Positions 1 through 9,601 of a stretch of DNA of 64,000 bases are shown in pieces. The notes beneath the pieces were generated by a model that did no database searches, had not been told where the DNA came from, and saw only the letters and a program-made list of their open reading frames with translations. The translations under genes and the position numbers were made by a program. The first letter of the stretch is position 1; the number at the start of each line of letters is the position of its first letter. This DNA is from an uncultured Clostridia bacterium. Lineage in GTDB: Bacteria; Bacillota; Clostridia; TANB77; CAG-508. Where the stretch lies: assembly GCA_934169725.1 (NCBI GenBank), contig CAKPOF010000003.1:62001-126000 (forward strand), given 5' to 3'.

Positions 1-12
1 GTTTCAAATTAA

Positions 13-41
13 TAGACATTCATATATTTTTGTGATATAAT
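13..41 (+). promoter_or_regulatory. Promoter of the ileS T-box leader
   Basis: TAGACA (13-18), a 17-base spacer and TATAAT (36-41), with a TG one base before the -10. This matches a vegetative sigma-A promoter. It lies just ahead of the T-box leader and is the only strong promoter upstream of ileS. Confidence 0.8.
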
Positions 42-47
42 ACAGTC

Positions 48-310
48 AGAAAAATGAGAAAAACTATAGTAAGGACACGATAAGCAATATAAAACTTAAA
101 GAGAACCAAAGGTAGCTGAGAATTTGGAAAGGGACATATTGTTTATTATCACCGTACTGTTATTAAATTGAAATATTAGTAAATTTAATCGTAAATCTGC
201 GTTAAAGATAAATGAGAGAATCATAATTAATAAAATATATTATGATTAAATTAGGTGGTACCGCGGAAAAGAAGCTATTTCGTCCTAGTATGGATGAGTA
301 GCTTTTTTTG
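48..310 (+). promoter_or_regulatory. T-box riboswitch leader of ileS (Ile-specific)
   Basis: The T-box sequence AGGTGGTACCGCGG is at 253-266. It is followed by a terminator hairpin (about 271-303) with a T-run to 309. A GA-rich stem I region lies upstream, and ATC (148-150) sits where the specifier codon is expected, which fits the downstream isoleucyl-tRNA synthetase. Known mechanism: uncharged tRNA-Ile pairs with the specifier and the T-box bulge and stabilises the antiterminator, so ileS is read only when isoleucine is short. The specifier assignment is inferred from position, not from a folded model. Confidence 0.93.
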
Positions 311-343
311 TTGAAAAATATAATAAAATAAGGAGGAAAACGT

Positions 344-3300
344 ATGTACAAAAAAGTTGAATTGAAAGATGGATTCGTCGGTATGGAAAATGACGTATCT
401 AAGGTATGGAAGGAAAAAGATATAGTTAAAAAAAGTCTTAATGCAAATCAAGGTAAAAGATATTTTACTTTTTATGATGGACCTCCAACAGCAAACGGTA
501 AACCACATGTTGGACATATTGAGACAAGAGTTATGAAAGATTTAATTCCAAGATACAAGGTAATGAAGGGATATAGAGTTATTAGAAAAGCAGGTTGGGA
601 TACACATGGACTACCTGTTGAACTAGAAATAGAAAAAAAATTAGGGATTTCAGGAAAACAACAAATAGAAGAATATGGTGTTGAAAAATTTGTAAAACAA
701 TGTAAAGAAAGCGTTTTTGATTATGTTCATCTATGGGAGGAAATGACTAATAAAGTTGGATATTGGGTTGATATGGAAAATCCATATGTAACTTATCATA
801 ATGATTATATAGAATCTGTTTGGTGGGCTTTAAAACAAATGTGGGAAAAAGACCTTTTATATCAAGGTCATAAAGTTATGCCATATTGTCCAAGATGTGG
901 AACTGCTTTATCATCACATGAAGTTGCACAAGGATATAAAGATGTAAAAGATTTAACATGTATTGCTAAATTTAAAGTTTTAGATGAACAAAAAATTGGT
1001 GAAGAGGATATACCAAAAAATACATATATTTTGGCATGGACAACTACTCCATGGACATTACCATCGAATTTAGCACTTTGTGTAAATAAAGCATATGAAT
1101 ATGTAGAAATAAAAGCAAATATTGGAACAGAAGAAGAGCCTGTTTTTGAAAACTATATTTTAGCAAAAGATTTAGTAGATACAGTTTTAAAAGATGTATC
1201 ATATGAAATAATAAATACTTTTAAAGGTGAAAAATTGTTAGGAGTAAAATATGAACAATTAATGCCATTTGGAAAAGTAGAAGGAAAAGCATTTGAAGTT
1301 ATACATGGTGATTATGTAACATTAACAGATGGTACAGGAATAGTACATATTGCACCTGCATATGGTGAAGATGATAGTTTAGTTGCAAAACAAAATGGAA
1401 TTGCTTTTATAAATTTAGTAGATAAAGAAGGAAAATTTGTAAAAGAAGTTGAACCATGGGCTGGAAAATTTGTAAGAGATTGCAATGAAAGTATTTGTAA
1501 ATGGTTAAAGGAAGAAAATAAATTATTCAGCAAAGAAAAACATGTTCACTCATATCCACATTGCTGGAGATGTGATACACCACTTTTATACTATCCAAAA
1601 GAAAGTTGGTTTGTTGCAATGAGCAAGCTAAGAGATGAGTTAGTAGAAAATAATAGTAAAGTAAATTGGTATCCAGAAACAATAAAAACAGGAAGATTTG
1701 GAAAATTCTTAGAAAATGTTATAGATTGGGGAATATCAAGAGATAGATATTGGGGAACTCCACTTCCAATATGGACTTGCGAAGATGAAGAGTGTGGTCA
1801 TCAAGAATGTATTGGATCAATAGAAGAATTAAAAGAAAAAGCAATTGATTGTCCAGATGATATAGAATTACACAAACCATATATTGACGCGGTAGAATTG
1901 AAGTGTCCTAAATGTGGTAAAAAAATGCATAGAGCAAAAGAAGTAATAGATTGTTGGTTTGATTCAGGTTCAATGCCTTTTGCACAATGGCATTATCCAT
2001 TTGAAAATAAAGAAATGTTTGATAACAATTTCCCAGCAGGATTTATTTCAGAAGCAATTGACCAAACAAGAGGATGGTTTTATACATTAACAGCAATAGG
2101 AACAGCATTGTTTGGAAAAACACCATTTGAAAATTGTATTGTTTTAGGACATGTACTAGATGAAAAGGGTCAAAAGATGTCTAAATCTAAAGGAAATGGT
2201 GTTGACCCAATGAAATTATTAAATACAGTTGGAGCAGATGCAACAAGATGGCATTTCTACACATGTAGTGCACCATGGTTGCCAACAAGATTATCATTAG
2301 ATAATGTAAAAGAAACACAAAGAGGGTTTTTAAGTACATTATGGAATGTGTATTCATTCTATGTTTTATATGCTGAAATAGATCAATTTAATCCATTAAA
2401 TTATGAGAAATTTGAAATAACTAACATTATGGATAAATGGATTATTTCAGAATTAAATACATTAATAAAAGATGTAGATAGTAAGCTTGAAAATTATGAT
2501 ATAACAGGTGCTGCGTTACAAATAGAAGAATTTACAGATAGTTTATCAAACTGGTATGTAAGAAGAAATAGAGAAAGATTTTGGAGTCAAGAGTTAAATG
2601 ATGAAAAAATAGGGGCATATGTAACTTTATATAAAGTAATTGTTGATTTGTGTAAAGTAGCTGCACCATTTGTACCATTTATAACAGAAGAAATATATCA
2701 AAACTTAGTGCTTAGTTTAGATAAAAAAGCTCCTGAAAGCATTCATATGTGCGCATGGCCAGAAGTAAATGAAAAAGAAATTAATAAAGAATTAGAAAAA
2801 GAAATGGATTTAGCATATAAAATTGTTAAATTAGGAAGAAGTGCAAGAAATTCTGTAAATATAAAAAATAGACAACCATTATCAGAAATGTTAATTTCAA
2901 TAGATACACTTCCAGAATATTATTCAGGCATAGTAAAAGAAGAGTTAAATGTAAAAGAAGTAAAATTGGGAGCTGATATGGCTGAATATGTAGATTTTGA
3001 AATCAAACCTAATTTACCAGTTTTAGGAAAAGAATATGGAAGATTAATACCTAGAATAAAACAAGAAATTGCAAAGAAAAATCAAATGGATTTAGCAAAT
3101 ACAGTAAAAAATGGAGGAGTAGAATATATTGAAATTGATGATACACAAATTGGATTAAACTCTGAAAATTTACTAATAACTATGCAAGGAAAAGAAGGAT
3201 TTGCATTTAGTGGAGAAGGTGAAATAGGAGTTATAATTGATACAACAATAACACCTGAACTAGAAGAAGAAGGAATATTAAGAGAAGTATTATCAAAAGT

Positions 3301-3514
3301 TCAAAATATGAGAAAAGATAGTGGATTTGAAGTCTTAGACAGAATAGATTTGTATGTAGAAGGAAATGAAAAAATAGAAAAGATAATAAGAAAATTTGAA
3401 GAAACAATTAAACATGATACATTAGCAAATAATATATTCTATAATGAAAAAAATTTAGAATATACAGAAATGAATATAAATGGAGAAAAGATAAATATGG
3501 CGGTAAAACGTTAA
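344..3514 (+). CDS. ileS: Isoleucyl-tRNA synthetase (long, IleS2-like type)
   Basis: Charges tRNA-Ile with isoleucine in the cytoplasm. The protein has 1,056 residues. It carries the class I signature HVGH at residues 55-58 and KMSKS at 611-615. The CP1 editing domain is recognisable by the AWTTTPWTLPSN stretch, and several Cys-x2-Cys pairs suggest bound zinc. The length and the N-terminal PPTANGKPHVGH context match the eukaryote-like IleS2 branch, which in the literature is linked to mupirocin tolerance; that phenotype is an inference here. The HxGH motif is canonical, not the altered form reported in hyper-resistant enzymes. AGGAGG at 331-336 fixes the ATG. Expression is under the T-box leader. 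Confidence 0.97.
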   Translation: MYKKVELKDGFVGMENDVSKVWKEKDIVKKSLNANQGKRYFTFYDGPPTANGKPHVGHIETRVMKDLIPRYKVMKGYRVIRKAGWDTHGLPVELEIEKKLGISGKQQIEEYGVEKFVKQCKESVFDYVHLWEEMTNKVGYWVDMENPYVTYHNDYIESVWWALKQMWEKDLLYQGHKVMPYCPRCGTALSSHEVAQGYKDVKDLTCIAKFKVLDEQKIGEEDIPKNTYILAWTTTPWTLPSNLALCVNKAYEYVEIKANIGTEEEPVFENYILAKDLVDTVLKDVSYEIINTFKGEKLLGVKYEQLMPFGKVEGKAFEVIHGDYVTLTDGTGIVHIAPAYGEDDSLVAKQNGIAFINLVDKEGKFVKEVEPWAGKFVRDCNESICKWLKEENKLFSKEKHVHSYPHCWRCDTPLLYYPKESWFVAMSKLRDELVENNSKVNWYPETIKTGRFGKFLENVIDWGISRDRYWGTPLPIWTCEDEECGHQECIGSIEELKEKAIDCPDDIELHKPYIDAVELKCPKCGKKMHRAKEVIDCWFDSGSMPFAQWHYPFENKEMFDNNFPAGFISEAIDQTRGWFYTLTAIGTALFGKTPFENCIVLGHVLDEKGQKMSKSKGNGVDPMKLLNTVGADATRWHFYTCSAPWLPTRLSLDNVKETQRGFLSTLWNVYSFYVLYAEIDQFNPLNYEKFEITNIMDKWIISELNTLIKDVDSKLENYDITGAALQIEEFTDSLSNWYVRRNRERFWSQELNDEKIGAYVTLYKVIVDLCKVAAPFVPFITEEIYQNLVLSLDKKAPESIHMCAWPEVNEKEINKELEKEMDLAYKIVKLGRSARNSVNIKNRQPLSEMLISIDTLPEYYSGIVKEELNVKEVKLGADMAEYVDFEIKPNLPVLGKEYGRLIPRIKQEIAKKNQMDLANTVKNGGVEYIEIDDTQIGLNSENLLITMQGKEGFAFSGEGEIGVIIDTTITPELEEEGILREVLSKVQNMRKDSGFEVLDRIDLYVEGNEKIEKIIRKFEETIKHDTLANNIFYNEKNLEYTEMNINGEKINMAVKR

Positions 3515-3584
3515 AAAATTAATTACATAAATATAGGTGAAATGAGTGAAATTTGGATAAAATATCTTTATTACATAAAAATTT

Positions 3585-3620
3585 AAAGAGAAAGTTTTTT
3601 ACAAATTTCCTCTTTTTCTT
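3585..3620 (+). terminator. Weak terminator after ileS
   Basis: AAAGAGAAAG pairs with TTTCCTCTTT with one bulge, and a T-rich tail follows. It is imperfect but well placed 70 bases after the ileS stop. Confidence 0.45.
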
Positions 3621-3702
3621 ATATACTAGGAAATTATGAATAAAAAAAAGAATTTTGTAAAAAATAAGAATGTAAAATAAAAAATAAGGAAGGAAAGAAT
3701 AT

Positions 3703-3843
3703 TTGGAAAAATTGCAAGAAAAAATAAGAAAAGAAATTAATAATTTAGAAAAGATGATTTTATCTAATTCAGATAAAGAAAAAATTATAGAACAGAGGAA
3801 AAAATTAGATAAACTATTAGAAAAATATATAAAAGATTTATAA
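3703..3843 (+). CDS. Spo0E-like aspartyl-phosphate phosphatase family peptide
   Basis: A 46-residue ORF starting with TTG, preceded by AAGGAAGG (3687-3694) at good spacing. The predicted peptide is two amphipathic helices. The second contains EQRKKLDKLLEKY, which resembles the S-Q-E-L-D core of Spo0E-family proteins (PF09388), although the usual SQELD is here EQRKKLD. Family members dephosphorylate phospho-Spo0A and restrain sporulation, and this genome sporulates (spoVS, cotJ). The family assignment rests on size, helical pattern and the LDKLL.KY segment only; a profile search would settle it. The start codon is also not certain. Confidence 0.6.
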   Translation: MEKLQEKIRKEINNLEKMILSNSDKEKIIEQRKKLDKLLEKYIKDL

Positions 3844-4032
3844 AAATAAAAATTTCATGAATTAATATACTATTTTGATATAAAAAAATAACTTATTTAA
3901 GGAATTTTAGATATAATAATTGTTAATAAATGTATTAAAACCAGAAATAAAAAACATAAATACACGAAAACAGTTCATTTATACTGATGAAAAAATTTGA
4001 TAATATAAACAAAAAATAAATAGGTGATAATC

Positions 4033-4365
4033 ATGAGAAAAACAAGCAATATAAAAATAGGAAAAAATTTAAAAGCTATGAGAAGAAGTAATGGCTATAC
4101 ACAGGAACAATTAGCAGAAAAAATCGAAGTTTCTGTTAGATATATTAGTGATATTGAACAAGATAGAGCAAAGCCATCATATGAAGTATTAATTAGAATT
4201 TGCAATATATTCCAAATAGGATTAGATCAAGTATTTAGTGAATATTTAGATATAACAGAAAATAAATGTTTATCATATTCTTTAGTAGGGTATGAAAATT
4301 TATCAGATGAAGATAAAAAGACAATAGATCATTTGGTGATGTATTTTAATAAAAGTAATAGATAG
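4033..4365 (+). CDS. XRE-family HTH transcriptional regulator
   Basis: About 110 residues. An N-terminal Cro/cI-type HTH (residues about 5-65) contains GYTQEQLAEKIEVSVRYISDIEQ, followed by a short C-terminal tail with the conserved DEDKKTIDHL segment seen in many clostridial XRE regulators. An in-frame GTG at 4024 overlaps the ribosome-binding site AGGTGA (4022-4027), so the ATG at 4033 is the better start. A perfect terminator follows directly, so the gene is monocistronic. Target unknown. It lies immediately upstream of the fbp promoter and could act there, but no operator is evident. Confidence 0.85.
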   Translation: MRKTSNIKIGKNLKAMRRSNGYTQEQLAEKIEVSVRYISDIEQDRAKPSYEVLIRICNIFQIGLDQVFSEYLDITENKCLSYSLVGYENLSDEDKKTIDHLVMYFNKSNR

Positions 4366-4389
4366 AATGAGTTATCTCATTCTTTTTTT
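4364..4389 (+). terminator. Intrinsic terminator of the XRE gene
   Basis: Perfect 8-bp stem AGAATGAG/CTCATTCT with a TTAT loop and a seven-T tail. It begins inside the stop codon region of the XRE gene. Confidence 0.9.
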
Positions 4390-4417
4390 GACATATGTAG
4401 ATAGTTTAGTATATACT
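4388..4417 (+). promoter_or_regulatory. Promoter of fbp
   Basis: TTGACA (4388-4393), 18-base spacer, TATACT (4412-4417). The -35 box overlaps the T-run of the preceding terminator, so fbp has its own transcript start about 25 bases before its start codon. Confidence 0.8.
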
Positions 4418-4445
4418 ATTGAAAAAATAGGAGGATTTTATAAAA

Positions 4446-6398
4446 ATGTATGATAAGAAAAAATATTTACAATTACTAAGTAAGGAATATAAAAATATAA
4501 ATGAAGTAACAGAAGAAATTATTAACTTAAAAGCTATTTTAAACTTACATAAAGGGACAGAAGTTTTTTTGAGTGATGTCCATGGTGAATATGAACCATT
4601 TACACATATATTAAATAATGGTGCAGGAATTATAAGAAGCAAAATTGAAGAAACATTTGAAAATAGAATGACTGAAAAAGAAATGAATGCATTGGCTACA
4701 CTAATATATTACCCAAAAGAAAAATTAAAATTGATAAAAAAAGAAACTAAGGACTTAGACGAATGGTATGCTATTATTTTATATAGGCTAGTGGAAGTGG
4801 CAAGAAAAGTTAGCTCTAAATATACTAGGTCAAAAGTTAGGAAAGCAATACATAGTGGTTTTGAATATATAATAGATGAATTATTACATTCTCAAGCAGA
4901 TAATCAAAAAGATAAAGAAAATTACTATAAACAAATAATAAAAACAATTATCGAATTAGAACAAGCAGATAGTTTTATAATAGCTATATCAGATTTAATA
5001 AAACAAATGGCAATAGATCATTTACATATAATAGGTGATATTTATGATAGAGGAAAACATCCTGATCTAGTCATGGAAAGACTTATGAATTTCCATAGCT
5101 TAGATATTCAATGGGGAAACCACGATATACTATGGATGGGAGCAGGATGTGGAAACAAACCCAATATAGCTACAGTTGTGAGAATATGTGCAAGATATAA
5201 CAATATAGGAATATTAGAGGATTCATATGGAATAAATATACGACCTTTAGCTACATTTGCTCTTGAAAAATATAAAGATGATGAATGTACTAATTTTATG
5301 CCAAAAGTATTTGATTATGACAAATATAATAATAGTGATAAAAATAGTATGGCTAAAATTCATAAGGCAATAACAATTATACAGTTTAAACTAGAAGGTC
5401 AAATGATAAAAAAACATCCAGAATATAATTTAGATAATAGACTTTTATTAGATAAAATGAGTTTAAAAAATGGAACTGTAGAAATAGAAGGAAAAATATA
5501 TGAAATTAATGATAAAAATTTTCCTACAATTAATCCAAATGATCCATATCAATTAACAAAAGAAGAAAATGAAGTAATAGAAAGACTAGCAGAATCATTT
5601 GAACATAGTGCAAGTTTAAATAAACATTTAAAATATTTATATGCTAAAGGAGAAATATATACTATTTTTAATAATAATTTACTATTTCATGGATGTGTGC
5701 CTGTAAATGAAAAAGGAAATTTAAAAGAAATTAAATTTTTAGGAAAAAAATTAAAAGGAAAAAAATATTTTGATGAGATAAATGAAACAGTAAATAAAGT
5801 ATTTTTAACAAAAAAACCTGAATTAGTTGATTTAATGTGGTTTTTATGGATTTCTCCAGATTCTCCATTTTTTGGAAAAGGAAAAATGGCAACTTTTGAA
5901 AGCTATTTTGTAAAAGATAAAAGTATTAGTAAAGAACCAAAAAGTCCATATTATGAATATTCTGAAAATGAAGATTTTTGTGTAAAAATATTGAAGGAAT
6001 TTGGAATTGAAGGGGAAGATTCTCATATATTAAATGGTCATATGCCTGTAAAAGTAAAAGATGGAGAAAGTCCAATAAAGGCAAATGGAAAATTATTAGT
6101 TATAGATGGTGGATTGGCAAAAAGTTTTAGAGAAAAAACAGGAAATGCTGGATATATACTTACATATAATTCACATGGATTATTGTTAAGTCAAAATAAG
6201 CCTTTTGAATCTGTTGAAAAAGCTATATTAGAAGAAAAAGATATAATAAGTGAGATTATAGTAAAAGAAACTAACGGAGAAAGAAAAAGAGTTAGTGATA
6301 CAGATATAGGAACTAAACTAAAAGGAGAAATTGCAGATTTACAAGAATTAATTCAAGCATATAAAAATGGAGAAATAAAAGAAAATAAAGGAAAATAA
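4446..6398 (+). CDS. fbp: Fructose-1,6-bisphosphatase, class III
   Basis: Hydrolyses fructose 1,6-bisphosphate to fructose 6-phosphate in gluconeogenesis. At 650 residues it has the usual length of the Firmicute class III enzyme (PF06874), which is unrelated to classes I and II and belongs to the calcineurin-like metallophosphoesterases. The metal-binding motifs are visible: DVHGE at 44-48, GDIYDRG near 195-203, GNHD near 223-226, and later His residues in NGHMPVK. AGGAGG precedes the ATG. It is a single gene between its own promoter and the rny promoter. Confidence 0.96.
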   Translation: MYDKKKYLQLLSKEYKNINEVTEEIINLKAILNLHKGTEVFLSDVHGEYEPFTHILNNGAGIIRSKIEETFENRMTEKEMNALATLIYYPKEKLKLIKKETKDLDEWYAIILYRLVEVARKVSSKYTRSKVRKAIHSGFEYIIDELLHSQADNQKDKENYYKQIIKTIIELEQADSFIIAISDLIKQMAIDHLHIIGDIYDRGKHPDLVMERLMNFHSLDIQWGNHDILWMGAGCGNKPNIATVVRICARYNNIGILEDSYGINIRPLATFALEKYKDDECTNFMPKVFDYDKYNNSDKNSMAKIHKAITIIQFKLEGQMIKKHPEYNLDNRLLLDKMSLKNGTVEIEGKIYEINDKNFPTINPNDPYQLTKEENEVIERLAESFEHSASLNKHLKYLYAKGEIYTIFNNNLLFHGCVPVNEKGNLKEIKFLGKKLKGKKYFDEINETVNKVFLTKKPELVDLMWFLWISPDSPFFGKGKMATFESYFVKDKSISKEPKSPYYEYSENEDFCVKILKEFGIEGEDSHILNGHMPVKVKDGESPIKANGKLLVIDGGLAKSFREKTGNAGYILTYNSHGLLLSQNKPFESVEKAILEEKDIISEIIVKETNGERKRVSDTDIGTKLKGEIADLQELIQAYKNGEIKENKGK

Positions 6399-6408
6399 AT
6401 TATTTTTA

Positions 6409-6439
6409 ATTTAATAATATATTGTTTTTTTATACCTTA
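6409..6439 (+). repeat. Left-end fragment of the structured repeat (after fbp)
   Basis: Contains TTTAATAATATATTG followed by a T-run and ATACCTT, matching the left arm of copies A and B. No right arm or core follows. Confidence 0.5.
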
Positions 6440-6472
6440 TATGTACTTCTTATGGAAATTATGTTAAAATGC

Positions 6473-6501
6473 TTGACAGTTTACAATAATAAATATAAAA
6501 T
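6473..6501 (+). promoter_or_regulatory. Promoter of rny
   Basis: TTGACA (6473-6478), 17-base spacer, TAAAAT (6496-6501). It lies in the 184-base gap between fbp and rny. Confidence 0.75.
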
Positions 6502-6588
6502 ATATATGGTAGGAAGAAATATATTACAAAATAAACATATATATTTATTTCGAACATTGAAAATTAAATAAGAAAGAGGTGTATGATT

Positions 6589-8130
6589 ATGAATACAGTA
6601 ATCATTATCGCCGCTATCTTAATCTCACTTGCAATAGGATTTCTAGTAGGAGTTATATACAGAAAAAAAGTTGCAGAATCTAAAATTCAAGGAGCAGAAA
6701 ATGAAGCAAAAAGATTAATTGATTTAGCTAAAAAAGAAGGAGAAAATTTAAAAAAAGAAGAAATTTTCAAAGCTAAAGAAGAAATTATGAATAATAGAAA
6801 AGAATTAGATCAAGAGATTAAAGAAAGAAGAGGCGAAGTACAAAAGCAAGAAGCAAGACTAATTCAAAAAGAAGAAAATTTAGAAAGACGTTCAGAAAAT
6901 TTTGAAAAGAAAGAATTAGAATTAGAAAAAGAAAGACAAAACATAGAAAACAAAAAACAAGAATTAGAAAATTTGTATGAACAAGAAATGGTTGAACTTC
7001 AAAAAATTGCATCTTTGACTAAAGAAGAGGCAAAAGAGAGATTACTATCAGAGATAGACAAAGAATTGACATTAGAAAAAGCAACATTAATTAGAGAAAA
7101 AGAACAAAAAGCCAAGGAAGATGCAAATAAAAATGCTAAAGAAATTTTATGTTATGCAGTACAAAAATGTGCAGCTGATCATTCACAAGAAACTACTGTA
7201 TCTATAGTAGCTCTTCCAAATGACGATATGAAAGGAAGAATTATAGGTAGAGAAGGTAGAAACATAAAAGCTTTAGAAACTTTGACAGGAATTGATTTGA
7301 TTATTGATGATACACCAGAAGCAGTAGTATTATCAGGATTTGATCCATTAAGAAGAGAAGTAGCAAAAATAGCATTAGAAAAATTGATTGATGATGGAAG
7401 AATACATCCAGCTAAAATTGAAGAAATGGTAGAAAAAGCTAAGGAAGAGCTAGATGCTACAATTAAAGAAGAAGGAGAAAGAGCTGTACTTGAAACAGGA
7501 GTAATAGGCTTACATCCAGATTTAGTAAAATTAATAGGAAAATTAAAATATAGAACAAGTTATGGACAAAATGTACTAAATCATTCTATAGAAGTTTCAA
7601 ATTTAGCAAGAATTATGGCGGAAGAATTAGGATTAGATGCTAAGAGAGCTAGAAGAGCAGGATTATTGCATGATATAGGAAAAGCACTAGATCATGATAT
7701 GGAAGGTACACATGTAGAAATTGGTGTAGAAATATTAAAGAAATATAAAGAAAATCCATTAGTTATAAATGCTGTAGAAGCTCATCATGGCGATGTAGAG
7801 CCACAAACATTGGAGGCAATTTTAGTACAAGCAGCTGATGCAATATCAGCATCAAGGCCAGGAGCTAGAAGAGAAACATTAGAAGCATATATAAAAAGAT
7901 TACAAAATCTTGAAGAAATTGCAGATTCTTTTGATGGAGTTGATAAATCTTTTGCAATACAAGCTGGTAGAGAAATAAGAGTTATAGTTAAACCAGAAAA
8001 AATTTCTGATGATGAAATGACAATATTAGCAAGAGATGTTTCTAAAAAAATAGAAAATGAAATGGATTATCCAGGACAAATAAAAGTCAACATTATAAGA
8101 GAGACTAGAACTGTAGATTATGCAAAATAA
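6589..8130 (+). CDS. rny: Ribonuclease Y
   Basis: Membrane-anchored endoribonuclease that starts decay of many mRNAs in Firmicutes. About 513 residues: one N-terminal transmembrane helix (about 2-24), a long Lys/Glu-rich coiled coil (about 25-190), a KH RNA-binding domain with GRIIGREGRN, and an HD phosphohydrolase domain with LLHDIGKALDHD near residue 360. An upstream in-frame ATG at 6583 is only two bases after AGAGGT, so the ATG at 6589 (eight bases away) is preferred. A strong terminator follows. rny, ymdB and spoVS are neighbours in many Clostridia. Confidence 0.97.
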   Translation: MNTVIIIAAILISLAIGFLVGVIYRKKVAESKIQGAENEAKRLIDLAKKEGENLKKEEIFKAKEEIMNNRKELDQEIKERRGEVQKQEARLIQKEENLERRSENFEKKELELEKERQNIENKKQELENLYEQEMVELQKIASLTKEEAKERLLSEIDKELTLEKATLIREKEQKAKEDANKNAKEILCYAVQKCAADHSQETTVSIVALPNDDMKGRIIGREGRNIKALETLTGIDLIIDDTPEAVVLSGFDPLRREVAKIALEKLIDDGRIHPAKIEEMVEKAKEELDATIKEEGERAVLETGVIGLHPDLVKLIGKLKYRTSYGQNVLNHSIEVSNLARIMAEELGLDAKRARRAGLLHDIGKALDHDMEGTHVEIGVEILKKYKENPLVINAVEAHHGDVEPQTLEAILVQAADAISASRPGARRETLEAYIKRLQNLEEIADSFDGVDKSFAIQAGREIRVIVKPEKISDDEMTILARDVSKKIENEMDYPGQIKVNIIRETRTVDYAK

Positions 8131-8134
8131 AACA

Positions 8135-8181
8135 AAATATACCTAATGAAGTATAAATACTTCATTAGGTATATTTTTTTA
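8135..8181 (+). terminator. Intrinsic terminator of rny
   Basis: A perfect 17-bp stem (8137-8153 with 8158-8174), a TAAA loop and a T-run to about 8181. Confidence 0.95.
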
Positions 8182-8270
8182 TATAGTTTGTTCTATAATG
8201 GGAAAATTGATTAATTTACAAATCTATAGTATTATAATAAAAAATTTCAATATAGAAAGAAGGAATAAAA

Positions 8271-9041
8271 TTGAAAATTTTGGCAGTAGGAGATATTGTA
8301 GGAGAATTAGGAGTAAAAGAATTAAAAAATAATTTATATAAAATAAGGCAAAAAGAAGAAATTGATTTTGTCATTGTAAATGGAGAAAATTCAGCTGAAG
8401 GAATGGGAATTACAGAAAGAAATTTTAAAGATATAATATCACAAAATGTTGATGTTGTAACAATGGGAAACCATACATGGGGAAAAAAGGAAATATTTAA
8501 ATTTATAGATCATCCTAAATTAATAAGACCAGCAAATTATCCTAAAGGAGTAGTAGGAAAAGGATATTCAATATATAATTGTAAAGATAAAAAAATAGCT
8601 GTTATAAATTTATTAGGAAGAGTGTATATTAATATATTATCAGATAATCCTTTTTTAGTAGCAAAGGAAATTGTTGAAAAAATAAAAGATGAGGTTGATA
8701 TAATTATTATAGATTTTCATGCTGAAGCAACAGGAGAAAAAATAACACTTGGACATTACTTAGATGGAAAAGTAACGGCAATTTATGGAACACATACACA
8801 TGTCCAAACTGCTGATGAAAGAATATTACCGAAAGGAACAGGATTTATTAGTGATATAGGAATGACAGGACCAAAAAATTCTGCACTTGGTATGGACATA
8901 TCTGTAGTAATAAAAAGATTTGAAACTGCATTACCAGAAAGATATAAAATGGCTAAAGGGGAGTGCATGCTAAATGGTGTAATATTTGATATAGATGACA
9001 ATACAAACAAAGTAAAGAAAATAACAAGAATTAACATGTAG
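8271..9041 (+). CDS. ymdB: YmdB-family metallophosphoesterase
   Basis: A 256-residue protein of the TIGR00282/YmdB family. In Bacillus the homologue is a cyclic-nucleotide phosphodiesterase acting in biofilm and sporulation decisions. The metal-binding motifs are present: GDIVGE at residues 7-12, NGENSAEG, MGNHTWG, DFHAEATGEK and GTHTHVQTAD. It begins with TTG, supported by AAGAAGGA about five bases upstream. It stands between rny and spoVS, the common clostridial order. The physiological substrate in this organism is not shown by the sequence. Confidence 0.92.
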   Translation: MKILAVGDIVGELGVKELKNNLYKIRQKEEIDFVIVNGENSAEGMGITERNFKDIISQNVDVVTMGNHTWGKKEIFKFIDHPKLIRPANYPKGVVGKGYSIYNCKDKKIAVINLLGRVYINILSDNPFLVAKEIVEKIKDEVDIIIIDFHAEATGEKITLGHYLDGKVTAIYGTHTHVQTADERILPKGTGFISDIGMTGPKNSALGMDISVVIKRFETALPERYKMAKGECMLNGVIFDIDDNTNKVKKITRINM

Positions 9042-9101
9042 AAAAATGTCGAATGGGAAGATTTATTGCGATGGAATTTTATAAATATTTCTAAAAAATA
9101 C

Positions 9102-9130
9102 TTTACACATATTTCCAAATAATGTAAAAT
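9102..9130 (+). promoter_or_regulatory. Promoter of spoVS
   Basis: TTTACA (9102-9107), 17-base spacer, TAAAAT (9125-9130). In Bacillus spoVS is under sigma-H; this site reads more like a sigma-A promoter, but the two cannot be separated with confidence. Confidence 0.6.
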
Positions 9131-9182
9131 ATCAAATATAAAGGTTGCAACAAAAAATAAAAATTATAGGAGGCAAAAGAAA

Positions 9183-9446
9183 ATGGAAGTTTTAAAAATT
9201 TCATCAAAATCAAATCCTAATTCAGTAGCAGGAGCAATTGCTGGATTAGTAAAAGAATCAAATAAGGCAGAAATGCAAGCTATAGGAGCAGGAGCTTTAA
9301 ATCAAGCTGTAAAAGCGGTAGCAATAGCAAGAGGATTTGTTGCTCCAGCCGGAGTAGATTTAGTATGTATACCTGCATTTGCAGAAGTTGAAGTAGAAGG
9401 AGAAGATCGAACAGGTATAAAATTAATAGTGGAATCAAGAGGGTAA
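9183..9446 (+). CDS. spoVS: Stage V sporulation protein S
   Basis: An 87-residue SpoVS, an Alba-like small protein needed for normal spore coat assembly in Bacillus. The whole sequence matches the family, including the start MEVLKISSKSNPNSVAGAIA and the core AIGAGALNQAVKAVAIARG. AGGAGG precedes the ATG. A terminator follows, so it is monocistronic. Confidence 0.97.
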   Translation: MEVLKISSKSNPNSVAGAIAGLVKESNKAEMQAIGAGALNQAVKAVAIARGFVAPAGVDLVCIPAFAEVEVEGEDRTGIKLIVESRG

Positions 9447-9470
9447 GCTAAAATAAAAATAATTATAAAT

Positions 9471-9510
9471 AAAATGCAGGTTGTAAAGTACAACCTGTTT
9501 TGCATTTTTT
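9471..9510 (+). terminator. Intrinsic terminator of spoVS
   Basis: Inner stem GGTTGT/ACAACC and outer stem AAAATGCA/TGCATTTT separated by a short bulge, ending in a T-run. Confidence 0.85.
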
Positions 9511-9541
9511 AAATTAATAAGATATTGTTTTTTATACCTTG
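9511..9541 (+). repeat. Left-end fragment of the structured repeat (after spoVS)
   Basis: TTAATAAGATATTG followed by TTTTTTATACCTTG, matching the left arm of copies A and B. The core and right arm are absent. It lies directly behind the spoVS terminator. Confidence 0.5.
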
Positions 9542-9601
9542 ACAATTAATTGATATTGTGAAAAAATACAAAAGGATAATAAAAAAGGAGGAAAAACATA
9601 A

